Origin: GCA-2733415 sp964276095
GTDB taxonomy: Bacteria; Bacteroidota; Bacteroidia; Flavobacteriales; Flavobacteriaceae
Reading direction: 5' to 3'
Assembly (NCBI GenBank): GCA_964276095.1
Contig: CAXYDR010000003.1
Coordinates: 1,718,040 to 1,782,039 of the forward strand
DNA length: 64,000 nt
The notes below the pieces were generated by a model. It was not told the origin of the DNA. It did no database searches and was given only the letters and a program-made list of their open reading frames with translations. Each line of letters opens with the position of its first letter. Positions within the stretch are counted from its first letter, which is position 1. Position numbers and translations under genes: made by a program. Shown in pieces: positions 50,793 through 63,515 of the stretch.

Positions 50793-51152
50793 ATGAGTTT
50801 AACTAAGTCTACAAAATACGCTGCTATTATAATATCTGTACTTACTGCTTCATTGATAAACGAGTATGTAGTAAAGTTAATTAATTCGTATTATAAGGAC
50901 TCAACATATGCTTCAGTTCTAATAGGAATGGCTGTTACCATATTGATATTTGTACCTATGTTTGGTTTGGTTGGTAAGTGGATAGGAAAAGCGTCAAAGT
51001 CTTATTTGAAAGCAAGTAAGAAGGTTGCTAAAAAAAGTAGTAACGGACTCATTTTTGGGTTTTTAATTGCATTTGTAATACTATTTGTCTTGTTTGCTAA
51101 AATCCGACATAATATAGATATAATTGCAAAGTTAACTGCAGTATTAAAATAG
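50793..51152 (+). CDS. Hypothetical inner-membrane protein
   Basis: 119 residues with three predicted membrane helices: about 9-26, 37-64 (VLIGMAVTILIFVPMFGLVG) and 86-104 (NGLIFGFLIAFVILFVLFAK). A very basic loop, KASKSYLKASKKVAKKSS, lies between helices 2 and 3. No family recognised. It is followed closely by lipB, whose probable -7 element overlaps the junction. Confidence 0.72.
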   Translation: MSLTKSTKYAAIIISVLTASLINEYVVKLINSYYKDSTYASVLIGMAVTILIFVPMFGLVGKWIGKASKSYLKASKKVAKKSSNGLIFGFLIAFVILFVLFAKIRHNIDIIAKLTAVLK

Positions 51153-51160
51153 TACCTTTG
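51153..51160 (+). promoter_or_regulatory. Probable lipB -7 element
   Basis: TACCTTTG is an exact match to TAnnTTTG, 24 bp before ATG 51185 and overlapping the non-ATG upstream reading of lipB. It supports the shorter start. No TTG at ideal spacing is seen. Confidence 0.5.
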
Positions 51161-51184
51161 AATTTTAAAGGACAACACTCTTTT

Positions 51185-51898
51185 ATGGATAATCAAATAA
51201 TAAATAAGAAGGTTCAAGTTCAAGACTTAGGGACTAAAGACTATAAGGAATCTTGGGAATTTCAAGAAAGCATTTTCAAAGGTATTGTCGATACTAAAAT
51301 TAAGAATAGAAGAGAGGCGGCTAATCTTGAAACAGAAAATCATTTTTTATTTGTAGAGCATCCGCATGTATATACATTAGGAAAAAGTGGAAGCTTTGAT
51401 CATTTGTTGTTAAACGAAGAGCAGTTAGCCGCTAAAGGAGCTACTTTTTATAAAATTAATAGAGGTGGTGATATCACGTATCACGGCCCAGGACAAATAG
51501 TAGGATACCCTATTTTAGATTTAGAAAATTTCTTTACGGATATTCATAAGTATCTTCGACTATTAGAAGAAGCAATTATATTGACGCTTGCTGAGTACGG
51601 ATTAGAATCCGGACGTAGCGATGGGGAAACTGGTGTTTGGTTAGGAGTAGGAACTCCTTTTGCTAGGAAAATTTGTGCTATGGGAGTACGTGCCTCTCGT
51701 TGGGTAACCATGCATGGGTTTGCTTTAAATGTAAATGCTGACTTAGGTTATTTTGACAATATCATTCCTTGCGGTATAAGAGGAAAAGCGGTAACATCAA
51801 TGCATGCTGAGTTAGGAAAAGAAACTCCAGTAGAAGAAGTTAAATTGAAAATACTGAATCATTTTAGTGCTCTCTTTGAGGCAGAGCTAACCTATTAA
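51185..51898 (+). CDS. lipB: Octanoyl-[acyl carrier protein]:protein N-octanoyltransferase
   Basis: 237 residues from ATG 51185 (MDNQIINKK); an upstream in-frame TTG at 51158 lies within the promoter. It transfers octanoyl groups from ACP to lipoyl domains, such as that of the E2 protein at 17078. Active-site landmarks are RGGDITYHGPGQIVGYPILD, GVWLG, KICAMGVRASRWVTMHGFAL (conserved Lys), and the catalytic Cys in NIIPCGI. The stop overlaps the 3' end of the convergent lipoprotein gene by 4 bp. Confidence 0.95.
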   Translation: MDNQIINKKVQVQDLGTKDYKESWEFQESIFKGIVDTKIKNRREAANLETENHFLFVEHPHVYTLGKSGSFDHLLLNEEQLAAKGATFYKINRGGDITYHGPGQIVGYPILDLENFFTDIHKYLRLLEEAIILTLAEYGLESGRSDGETGVWLGVGTPFARKICAMGVRASRWVTMHGFALNVNADLGYFDNIIPCGIRGKAVTSMHAELGKETPVEEVKLKILNHFSALFEAELTY

Positions 51899-54273
51899 TA
51901 CATTTTATAAATCAATACTGAGTTTGATTCACCTTTAACTGCAAATTCTAATCTAGAATCTTTATCCATGTTTGTCAATACAATTTTGGATTGTCCATAC
52001 ACTGGAAATTGATCTAATAATTGCGCGCTATGGTTATAGATGTAAACCTTCTGGCTGTCTAAATCTGTAATATTGATAAAGCATTTCTTTCCGTTGTAAA
52101 AAATCTCTGGAGCACTATAATTCCCAAAATCTAGTTCTACAGTTTTATCATTTATGGTAAGAATATTATCTTCTAATTTTACTTTAGAATTACTCCTGTA
52201 ATTAACGCTATTAGTATCGTTTCCTTGTAAGAGGTCTAACTTTGATGTTTTCCCAGATGAAATGCTAACACTGTTCACTGTGTTTTTACTATCTTTAAAA
52301 ACTAAATCGTTTTTATAGTTTGAAAACTCACTAGTATCAAAAGAAAATTGTGTTTTTATTTTGGTGCGAGATTTTCCTTGTCTGTCTAAAACATGTAGTT
52401 TCCCATTAGTTTCAGGGATGATAATGTAGTCTTTAGTTCCAATTCTGATGTGTTTAGGTGAGTGTAATAAATTGCTCTTTGTTTTTGTAAACTTGAACCC
52501 TTTTATAGCTTTAAATTTATTGTCATACATCGCTACTTGGTTACCATGACTAATTACAAATCTGTAATTCCTATTGTTGTCATAGTCAAAAATCGAAAGA
52601 GGTAACACATTGCCTTCTGAGAATTTTTTGTGAAACTGATCAACAATTTTACCATTTCTGTCCAAAACTAAAAACTCATTATTGGTAGTGAAAGCTAATT
52701 GAAGTTTTCTGTTTTTAAATAAGTCTACTTGAATTATTTCTCCTTGAACTTTACTGTCTAATTGTTTATTCCATATAATTTTTCCTTTATTTGAAATAAG
52801 ATATAAAACATTGTTTTGATCTTGAACGACTAATTCTTTTTCTTTTGTTTTGTGGTTGGTTACCCATTGTAAGGTAGAAGTGATGTTTGCAGGAAGATTA
52901 ATACTTGCAACCTGAGATATAGAGGCTTTGGTTTTTTGCTTACTTACTTTTTTAATAACTGAATTAAATTGAATATAATTATCCTCAAAAGTTATTTGAT
53001 TCATTAAAATAGGAAACTCAGTAAGCTGAACTTTTTGGATACTAGAGTCATCTAATACAGTAGCTAACGTGTTTTTTAATACACTAATTTTTGTGCTATT
53101 AGTAATGTGTGCCTCTCCAAGTAATGAATTGATGTTTTCTGTATAAAAGTTTTGATTCTTTAATGTCGTTTTATTCTGATAATGAGAAATACAGTTTTGA
53201 AGACTCTCTATGTTGTTTGATAAGATTAAGAAGTCTCCTAAATAACAAGCGTATTCAGGTTGTGTATTGGAAATGATGGTAGGTATTTTATAATAAGTGT
53301 TTTTGTATATAGATGTATTCCTATAAGTGTTCAATTCTGTAAGATTTTCAGAAACAGAATTATTTAAAAGTTTGAAAGCACACAATGAATTCTTTCCTTC
53401 TTTGAAGCTAGTAGTTTCAGTACAATTGTCAATTAATTCATTAAAGTTTTCAAACTGTGAGTTAAAGTTTTTTAATTCTTCAAACGTGTATGTTGTAAAA
53501 CTTGAAAAGTTTAAAGGGATAATTTCGCTAATGTTGCTTTCTTCTGTTTTTGATTGTAGTAATTTTTTAGCAAAACTATGAGCAATTTTCGTATTGGTGG
53601 TGATTCCGTTAATAGATAGTCCGTTGTTATTATTTAGTTCTACTGAAGTCCAATCGGTGTTTCCTAAAAACTGTGTAGGAAAAACACTATTAAAAAAAGC
53701 AGGTTTTTTCTCGTTGTTTAAGTAAGCTGATACTTTATCATGATCACTTGTTCCGTGAAGTTTTAAAAAACTACTGTTGCTGTATCTGATATTATCAGTG
53801 TTATTTCTGATTAAATTTTCTATAAGAATTTCTGACGAGCTAATTACCAGTGTACTATCAAGTATCAAAGTGTAGGCTTTTTGGTTTTTTAGCTCTTGGT
53901 AAGTAATGGAATTATAACTTTTTTTAGCTGCGTTAGTCTCAATTTTGTTTTCTATATTTTTAGCTTTTATGGTAAATAAATATTCAAGTGATTTACCTAC
54001 TGTTGCATAACTTATTAAAATTGAATTATCAGATTTAATATAGTCACAAAAGCTAAAATCTTTTTTTAAATTCTGATATGTTTTGGTTGCGTCAAATGAC
54101 TTAATAAATGAGTTCTCCTTTAATTCACTTTGTAGTTTTTGAATACTAGGTGCGCTAATAACTACAGAAGGGTTATTAGGAATGTAATCAGTTAAAGTGT
54201 TTGTTCTAGTTTCTTTTTTATCACACGATAATAAACAGAAAAATATGATGAATAAAAGGTGTAATTGTTTCAT
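51895..54273 (-). CDS. Large lipoprotein with C-terminal beta-propeller-like region
   Basis: 792 residues. The lipobox LLSC (about residue 17) marks a lipoprotein. The N-terminal half (about 25-430) has a repeated alpha/beta pattern, IPNNPSVVISAPSIQKLQSE and YLGDFLILSNNIESLQNCIS, resembling DUF3352-like proteins. The C-terminal half (about 450-792) has blades such as LVVQDQNNVLYLISNKGKII, EFLVLDRNGKIVDQF and KLHVLDRQGKSR, suggesting a WD40/PQQ-like propeller. Exact family and function are unknown. It is probably in the periplasm or outer membrane. Confidence 0.78.
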   Translation of the reverse strand: MKQLHLLFIIFFCLLSCDKKETRTNTLTDYIPNNPSVVISAPSIQKLQSELKENSFIKSFDATKTYQNLKKDFSFCDYIKSDNSILISYATVGKSLEYLFTIKAKNIENKIETNAAKKSYNSITYQELKNQKAYTLILDSTLVISSSEILIENLIRNNTDNIRYSNSSFLKLHGTSDHDKVSAYLNNEKKPAFFNSVFPTQFLGNTDWTSVELNNNNGLSINGITTNTKIAHSFAKKLLQSKTEESNISEIIPLNFSSFTTYTFEELKNFNSQFENFNELIDNCTETTSFKEGKNSLCAFKLLNNSVSENLTELNTYRNTSIYKNTYYKIPTIISNTQPEYACYLGDFLILSNNIESLQNCISHYQNKTTLKNQNFYTENINSLLGEAHITNSTKISVLKNTLATVLDDSSIQKVQLTEFPILMNQITFEDNYIQFNSVIKKVSKQKTKASISQVASINLPANITSTLQWVTNHKTKEKELVVQDQNNVLYLISNKGKIIWNKQLDSKVQGEIIQVDLFKNRKLQLAFTTNNEFLVLDRNGKIVDQFHKKFSEGNVLPLSIFDYDNNRNYRFVISHGNQVAMYDNKFKAIKGFKFTKTKSNLLHSPKHIRIGTKDYIIIPETNGKLHVLDRQGKSRTKIKTQFSFDTSEFSNYKNDLVFKDSKNTVNSVSISSGKTSKLDLLQGNDTNSVNYRSNSKVKLEDNILTINDKTVELDFGNYSAPEIFYNGKKCFINITDLDSQKVYIYNHSAQLLDQFPVYGQSKIVLTNMDKDSRLEFAVKGESNSVLIYKMY

Positions 54274-54376
54274 AAAACTAAAATTTAATAGATGTGTGTA
54301 AAACCAGTAGCAAAAGTATCAAAAAGAAACCGTTTTTTGCATTCAGAATCGAATAAGGCTAAATGTTTAAAGCTAA

Positions 54377-54958
54377 TTACTCAGGTAAAAGCCTGAAAGT
54401 TTTTCTGTGGTATTTAGTTGCGCCATATTTTCTAATAGCTGCTCTGTGTTCTTTGGTGGGGTATCCTTTGTTTTGTATCCAGTTGTACATAGGAAACTCT
54501 TCATGAATTTTTGCCATATATTCATCTCTGTATGTTTTTGCTATAACAGAAGCTGCGGCAATACTTAAATACTTCCCGTCTCCCTTTATGATGGTTTCGT
54601 GCGGGATTTTATTATATGGCTTAAATTTATTTCCGTCAACAATAATAAACTCAGGTTGAGGAGTTAATTGTGTTATGGAGCGTTGCATGGCGGTAATAGA
54701 TGCGTTTAGAATATTTATTTCATCAATTTCATCTTCAAATACGTGACAAAACCCAAAAGTAATAGCTTTAAGCTCAATAATCGGTCTTAATAACTCACGT
54801 TTTTTCACACTCAATTTTTTTGAGTCATTTAAAATGTTGTTCTTGAATTTCGGAGGTAATATTACTGCAGCAGCAGTTACTGGCCCAGCTAAGCAGCCAC
54901 GTCCAGCTTCATCTGTTCCGCACTCTATATGTTTGTTTTGAAAATAAGGTAAAAGCAT
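54377..54958 (-). CDS. rnhB: Ribonuclease HII
   Basis: 193 residues from ATG 54958 (MLLPYFQNKHIECG); a longer reading to 54994 would need TTG. It removes RNA from RNA-DNA hybrids and misincorporated ribonucleotides. Catalytic acidic residues are D16 and E17 in TDEAGRG, with a further Asp in EFIIVDGNKF and the C-terminal ASVIAKTYRDEYM. Typical length. It is downstream of, and on the same strand as, no other gene within 180 bp. Confidence 0.95.
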   Translation of the reverse strand: MLLPYFQNKHIECGTDEAGRGCLAGPVTAAAVILPPKFKNNILNDSKKLSVKKRELLRPIIELKAITFGFCHVFEDEIDEINILNASITAMQRSITQLTPQPEFIIVDGNKFKPYNKIPHETIIKGDGKYLSIAAASVIAKTYRDEYMAKIHEEFPMYNWIQNKGYPTKEHRAAIRKYGATKYHRKTFRLLPE

Positions 54959-55189
54959 AGTTGCGAAAATAAGCTTTTTGAAATAAAATCTCAAGGAATT
55001 AAAGTAGCTACGAGGATTAACATCACTTTAAGTGTAATTATAATGTAGTTTTTTTTATTTCTATTACATTTGCATAAGTTAATAAGTCGAATAGAAGTAT
55101 TTGAGTTGTAGATTAACCAGAGTGTTTTTGTTAGTGATAACCTAGGTAAATTAACCCAATGTTGGGATAAATTGAATTTCAAATATAGA

Positions 55190-57160
55190 ATGAAGCAAGT
55201 ACTAAGTGTATTTATAATATTGTTTTTATGTGTGTTTACTGTTACTGCACAAAAAAGGCAGCTTAAGTCGTTGAAGCAAGATAAAAGTATTGGTTCAGAT
55301 ACTGGTTTGGATAGAAGTACTAATTCTTCGAATAAGGTAACGAAAGGAATTAAGGTAGATACAAAAGCATCAGATTATAAATTTATTTCTATAGAGAACG
55401 ACACCACTTATATTGATACTACCTTAAGTATTAAAAAGGAGTATAAATATAATTACCTAAGAAAAGATTATTTTGAGTTATTGCCTTTTTCAAATACAGG
55501 ACAGGTCTTTAATCAATTGGGATATGATTTTTCTGATAATGAAACTTCATTTTCTAGATTTGGAGCTCGTGCAAAACATATTGACTATGCCGAGGTTGAA
55601 GATATTAATTATTATCATGTTGCTACACCACTAACAGAACTGTTTTTTAAAACTACAATGGAACAAGGACAATTGGCAGATGGTTTTTTTACAGTGAATA
55701 CCACACCTCAGTTTAATATTTCAATTGCTTACAAAGGATTGCGTTCTTTGGGGAAATACCGACATATAAGAACTAATGGAGGGAAGTTTAGGTCGTCAAT
55801 AAATTACAATACTAAAAACAAACGATATTTTGCGAAAGCACATATTGCTATGCAATCAATCGAAAACGAGGAAAACGGTGGAATTGTAGATACATTAGTA
55901 ACTGAGTTTGAAAATAAAAATGAAGAGTTTAAAGATAGGTCTCGTTTTGAAGTGAATTTTGAAGATGCAGATAATAAGTTGTCAGCCAAAAGGTTTTATA
56001 TAAATCATTATTATAACATATTCAAACAACAAGACTCTACAAGTAATTATAGATTAAGTGTTGGGCATATTTCTAATTTAGAAGATAAAAAATATCAATT
56101 CAATCAAGCTGCCGAAAACACTTTCTTTGGTGATGCATTTGGATCGGTTATACATGATGAAGTTAGGCTGGAGAAATTTTATAACCAAGGGTATGTTGCA
56201 TTTCAAAAAGATAAAATAGGGAGTATTGCTCTTCATGGAGGGTATACTGACTATAATTACGGTTATAATAGTTTAGTGTTTTTTGCTTCAGAAAACATTC
56301 CTAATAGGTTAAAAGGAAGTTTTACTTCTTATGGTTTTAATTACAAGAATGATTTTGGAAAACTGAAACTAAAATCTAGTTTTACATCCAACCTTTCAGA
56401 AGATGATAAAGGAAGTGTTTTTAATTCAAGTATAGAATATTCGTTATTACCATCAATTGATATAAGAGGAAAAGTACTGTTGAAAGAAGTCTTGCCAGAT
56501 TTTAATTACAGATTGTATCAAAGTGATTATAAAAATTATAATTGGTCGAATTCCAATTTTGAAACTATTAAATCTAATGTGCTAGCATTTGAAGTAGATG
56601 CAAAAAAATATGGATTGTTAAATGCGTCATATACTACAATTAATAATCACACTTATTTCGGAATAGACGATGTAACCAACAGCGTAAAACCATTCCAATA
56701 TAATAAGGATATAAAGTATCTGAAATTATCTGCAAATAAAGAATTCAAGTTTCGAAAACTTGCTCTTGATAATAATGTGCAATATCAAAAGGTTACTCAG
56801 GCAGATGATGTGTTAAATGTTCCTGATTTAATTCTAAGAAGTTCCTTGTATTATACGGATAGTTGGTTTGAAAAGAACCTGTTTATTCAAATAGGTGTAA
56901 TAGGGAGTTATTTTTCAGAATATAAAATGAATGCCTATGATCCTTTGCTGTCAGAATTCTATGTACAGACTGATAAAGAATATGGTGCATATCCTCGGTT
57001 AGACTTTTTTGTGAATGCTAAAATTAGGAATGCACGTGTATATTTAAAAGCAGAGCATTTTAATTCAGCGTGGACAGGTAATGACTTTTATAGTGCGCCA
57101 AATTATCCTTATAAGGATTTCACGGTGCGTTTTGGTTTAGTTTGGGATTTCTTCTTGTAG
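55190..57160 (+). CDS. Putative outer-membrane porin (Porin_10 family)
   Basis: 656 residues from ATG 55190 (MKQVLSVFIILFLCVF, signal peptide ending TAQKRQ). An upstream reading to 55172 starts with TTG. The rest is built of alternating amphipathic beta strands typical of a large barrel: FTVNTTPQFNISIAYKGL, SINYNTKNKRYFAKAHIAMQ, FTVRFGLVWDFF at the C-terminus with an aromatic last residue pattern. DYFELLPFSNTGQVFNQLGY is a conserved N-terminal block of this family. It is a single gene ahead of the rRNA operon. The channel substrate is unknown. Confidence 0.88.
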   Translation: MKQVLSVFIILFLCVFTVTAQKRQLKSLKQDKSIGSDTGLDRSTNSSNKVTKGIKVDTKASDYKFISIENDTTYIDTTLSIKKEYKYNYLRKDYFELLPFSNTGQVFNQLGYDFSDNETSFSRFGARAKHIDYAEVEDINYYHVATPLTELFFKTTMEQGQLADGFFTVNTTPQFNISIAYKGLRSLGKYRHIRTNGGKFRSSINYNTKNKRYFAKAHIAMQSIENEENGGIVDTLVTEFENKNEEFKDRSRFEVNFEDADNKLSAKRFYINHYYNIFKQQDSTSNYRLSVGHISNLEDKKYQFNQAAENTFFGDAFGSVIHDEVRLEKFYNQGYVAFQKDKIGSIALHGGYTDYNYGYNSLVFFASENIPNRLKGSFTSYGFNYKNDFGKLKLKSSFTSNLSEDDKGSVFNSSIEYSLLPSIDIRGKVLLKEVLPDFNYRLYQSDYKNYNWSNSNFETIKSNVLAFEVDAKKYGLLNASYTTINNHTYFGIDDVTNSVKPFQYNKDIKYLKLSANKEFKFRKLALDNNVQYQKVTQADDVLNVPDLILRSSLYYTDSWFEKNLFIQIGVIGSYFSEYKMNAYDPLLSEFYVQTDKEYGAYPRLDFFVNAKIRNARVYLKAEHFNSAWTGNDFYSAPNYPYKDFTVRFGLVWDFFL

Positions 57161-57612
57161 TGTTTTCTATCGTTACAAGTGAAGTTATGCCGAACAAGGT
57201 GGTTTGTGGAAGCGAAAATCATTGTAAACGTAACAGAGGTATAGAGAGTCAATTTATTTTTTCAGAAGCTTAATTGTGTTACAAAGTTTTTTTTTGTACA
57301 GGGTTTGTGTGGTTTTAATAGCGTCGCTTTCTTTGTGGTGATGTTTCTTTGCAAATGGAATGTAGTGGAATTAAGTAATTTCCATGGTTCAAATACTACC
57401 TTATTAGTGATGTCTCAGTAGTCTTATAAATTATTTGGGCTCTTTGCATAAGGGTTAGGTTGATTATAAGAATCAAAACACAAAGAGTGTATTTAATCGG
57501 TAAAAAGAAGTTGTTCGTCTAGAGTTGTTGTTTTGATAAAATAAAAATTCTTCAACCTTCACGTTTCCAGTCGCTAGCAAAACACTTCAAAAAACCTTCA
57601 TAAAAAGTTAGG

Positions 57613-57640
57613 TTATTAGATAAGAAAGGTGGTATATTTG
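57613..57640 (+). promoter_or_regulatory. rRNA operon promoter P1
   Basis: TATATTTG (57633-57640) followed by C is a perfect Bacteroidota -7 element (TAnnTTTG). The -33 region TTA at 57613-57615 (17-bp spacer) is weaker than TTG. Confidence 0.65.
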
Positions 57641-57757
57641 CACCTGCAAAACGGATGAGTTTTTAACGAATTCGAAGCGGCAAAAAGTTCTTTAAAAAAT
57701 GTAATTTGAGTTTGATTTTTAAGAGTTAAAAAACTTTAAAAAAAGATTTAAAAAACA

Positions 57758-57787
57758 TTGTGAGAAACAAAAAAAGTTGTAAGTTTG
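57758..57787 (+). promoter_or_regulatory. rRNA operon promoter P2
   Basis: TTG (57758-57760), 19-bp spacer, TAAGTTTG (57780-57787) followed by C: a full match to the Bacteroidota sigma-A consensus TTG-N17-23-TAnnTTTG. The start of transcription would be near 57795, about 260 bp before the 16S. Confidence 0.8.
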
Positions 57788-58054
57788 CATCCGCTTAACG
57801 AAACAACGAGAGTTGAAAAGCTAGGGAAGTTCTTAAAGAGAATAGAGTTATAGGAAAGTAAGTTAGTTCAAATCTAACAGCTCAACAAACGATAATTTAG
57901 GTTATCATTTACAAGATCTCTTAATGAGATTTCGTTCATTGAAATATTGATTGACAGCGCGTATTATGAAAATAATACAATAATAATTAAAGTAAACCAT
58001 TTTGAGTTAATTAATTTCGATTGTTGTTAGATTTAGAATAATATTTAAAATTTA

Positions 58055-59574
<1,520 letters not shown>

Positions 59575-59669
59575 AGAGAAAGAATCTACGATGATTGAAT
59601 AATATACACAGAGATGTGTTTACTTTAGCTGTTAATTAAATAAAAGAACAAAAAACTAAAAGAAAATAG

Positions 59670-59743
59670 AGTCTCATAGCTCAGCTGGTTAGAGCGCTAC
59701 ACTGATAATGTAGAGGTCGGCAGTTCGAGTCTGCCTGAGACTA
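59670..59743 (+). tRNA. tRNA-Ile (GAT)
   Basis: 74-nt cloverleaf. The acceptor stem AGTCTCA/TGAGACT is perfectly paired, with the discriminator A. The D-arm is GCTCAGCTGGTTAGAGC. The anticodon arm CTACA-CTGATAA-TGTAG has anticodon GAT. The T-arm contains GTTCGAGTC. CCA is not encoded (CTA follows). It is in the usual 16S-23S spacer position. Confidence 0.97.
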
Positions 59744-59829
59744 CTAATTTTTTTAAGAAGGAAATTCTATAAGTTGAGTATAAGTTAGAAGTCTAACTAC
59801 TAACTTTCAAATACTAGCTAATAGTAAAT

Positions 59830-59906
59830 GGGGGATTAGCTCAGCTGGCTAGAGCGCCTGCCTTGCACGCAGGAGGTCAACGGTTCGACTCCGTTATTCT
59901 CCACCA
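59830..59906 (+). tRNA. tRNA-Ala (TGC)
   Basis: Acceptor stem GGGGGAT/ATTCTCC includes the G3-U70 wobble pair that identifies tRNA-Ala. The D-arm is GCTCAGCTGGCTAGAGC. The anticodon arm CCTGC-CTTGCAC-GCAGG carries TGC. Discriminator A is followed by CCA, encoded here although not in the neighbouring tRNA-Ile. Confidence 0.97.
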
Positions 59907-59999
59907 TTCTTCAGGTTTTTGTAGTACGACTACGTGATAATAGTAACTTATTAGTATCCGAAAGTAATGCATAAGCTGTTATAACAAGAAAAACGTTCA

Positions 60000-60014
60000 T
60001 TGACATATTGAGAT
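60000..60014 (+). other. Left arm of the 23S rRNA processing stem
   Basis: TTGACATATTGAGAT (60000-60014) is complementary, with one G-U pair, to ATCTCAATATGTTAA (62956-62970) beyond the 23S 3' end. The two would bracket the 23S in a long stem of the kind cut by RNase III. Confidence 0.65.
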
Positions 60015-60091
60015 TAAAAAACACGAGCGATAGTTAGCACTAGGATGCTAATTATCAAACAAATTTAAGAATATAGAGTAACAAAAAGTAC

Positions 60092-62917
<2,826 letters not shown>

Positions 62918-62955
62918 ACGCTCTTTTCTTATTTTTTTTACAAGTTGTTTTTTAT

Positions 62956-62970
62956 ATCTCAATATGTTAA
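62956..62970 (+). other. Right arm of the 23S rRNA processing stem
   Basis: ATCTCAATATGTTAA, complementary to 60000-60014. It lies about 40 bp after the mature 23S end and about 60 bp before the 5S. Confidence 0.65.
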
Positions 62971-63028
62971 GTTATTAGTTACTTATTTTAAGTGACAGTG
63001 TTGTGCGCAAGTACAAGCACTTAAAACT

Positions 63029-63137
63029 TAAGGTGGTTATAGCAATGGGGCTCACCTCTTACCTTTCCGAACAGAGAAGTTAAGCCCATTAGCGCCGATG
63101 GTACTGCAGTTATGTGGGAGAGTAGGTCGCCGCCTTC
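63029..63137 (+). rRNA. rrf: 5S ribosomal RNA
   Basis: About 109 nt. The terminal helix is AAGGTGG (63030-63036) with CCGCCTT (63130-63136), including one G-U pair. The internal CCTTTCCGAACAGAGAAGTT and AAGCCCATTAGCGCCGATGG blocks are typical of 5S. It is the last gene of the operon. Confidence 0.95.
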
Positions 63138-63140
63138 TTT

Positions 63141-63178
63141 AAATCCTCAATATCTTATGATGTTGGGGATTTTTTTTG
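63141..63178 (+). terminator. rRNA operon terminator
   Basis: AATCCTCAATATC-TTAT-GATGTTGGGGATT, paired with two G-U wobbles and followed by eight Ts, directly after the 5S. Confidence 0.9.
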
Positions 63179-63247
63179 CAATAAACTCAAGGAATGTATG
63201 ATTGATTATAAAATTGGTTGCATGTATAACGAGTATATGGTATAAAT

Positions 63248-63282
63248 AAGAAAAGGAATACAATAATGTATTCCTTTTCTTT
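63248..63282. terminator. Terminator of the former metF gene
   Basis: AAGAAAAGGAATACA-ATAA-TGTATTCCTTTTCTT, a perfect 15-bp stem located 18 bp past the stop of the minus-strand metF fragment. Confidence 0.9.
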
Positions 63283-63299
63283 TATGTAATTATTTATTT

Positions 63300-63515
63300 C
63301 TAGAATACTTCCCTAGCAATAGCTTCTATATTACTAGATTTCCCCATAGAATAATAATGCACAACGGGAACTCCAGCACTGATTAACTCTTTACTTTGTT
63401 GTACTGTCCACTCTATTCCTACTTGTCTGATTTCTTTGTTACTAGTACATTTTTCAATTTCATTAACGAGTATATCAGGTAAATCTAAACGGAATACTTG
63501 AGGTAATATTTGTAA
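63300..63515 (-). pseudogene. metF: 3' fragment of metF (5,10-methylenetetrahydrofolate reductase)
   Basis: On the minus strand an open frame reaches its stop at 63300-63302. It encodes the C-terminus of a MetF-like protein: VFRLDLPDILVNEIEKC, IRQVGIEWTVQQSKELISAG, VPVVHYYSMGKSSNIEAIAR. About 70 recognisable residues remain out of about 318. Upstream, homology stops near 63515 and the frame is closed by TGA shortly after, with no start and no further MetF sequence. The original terminator is still in place. It is a remnant left by a deletion or recombination next to the rRNA operon. Confidence 0.8.

Larger units (their letters stand above)
57161..58054. other. Gene-free leader of the rRNA operon
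   Basis: 894 bp without a protein gene. It includes two promoters (57613-57640 and 57758-57787), AT-rich upstream sequence, and a small hairpin GTATTAT-GAAA-ATAATAC (57961-57978) with a GNRA-type loop shortly before the 16S. GTTCATTGAAATATTG (about 57934-57949) echoes GTTCATTGACATATTG upstream of the 23S (59995-60010). Confidence 0.7.
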
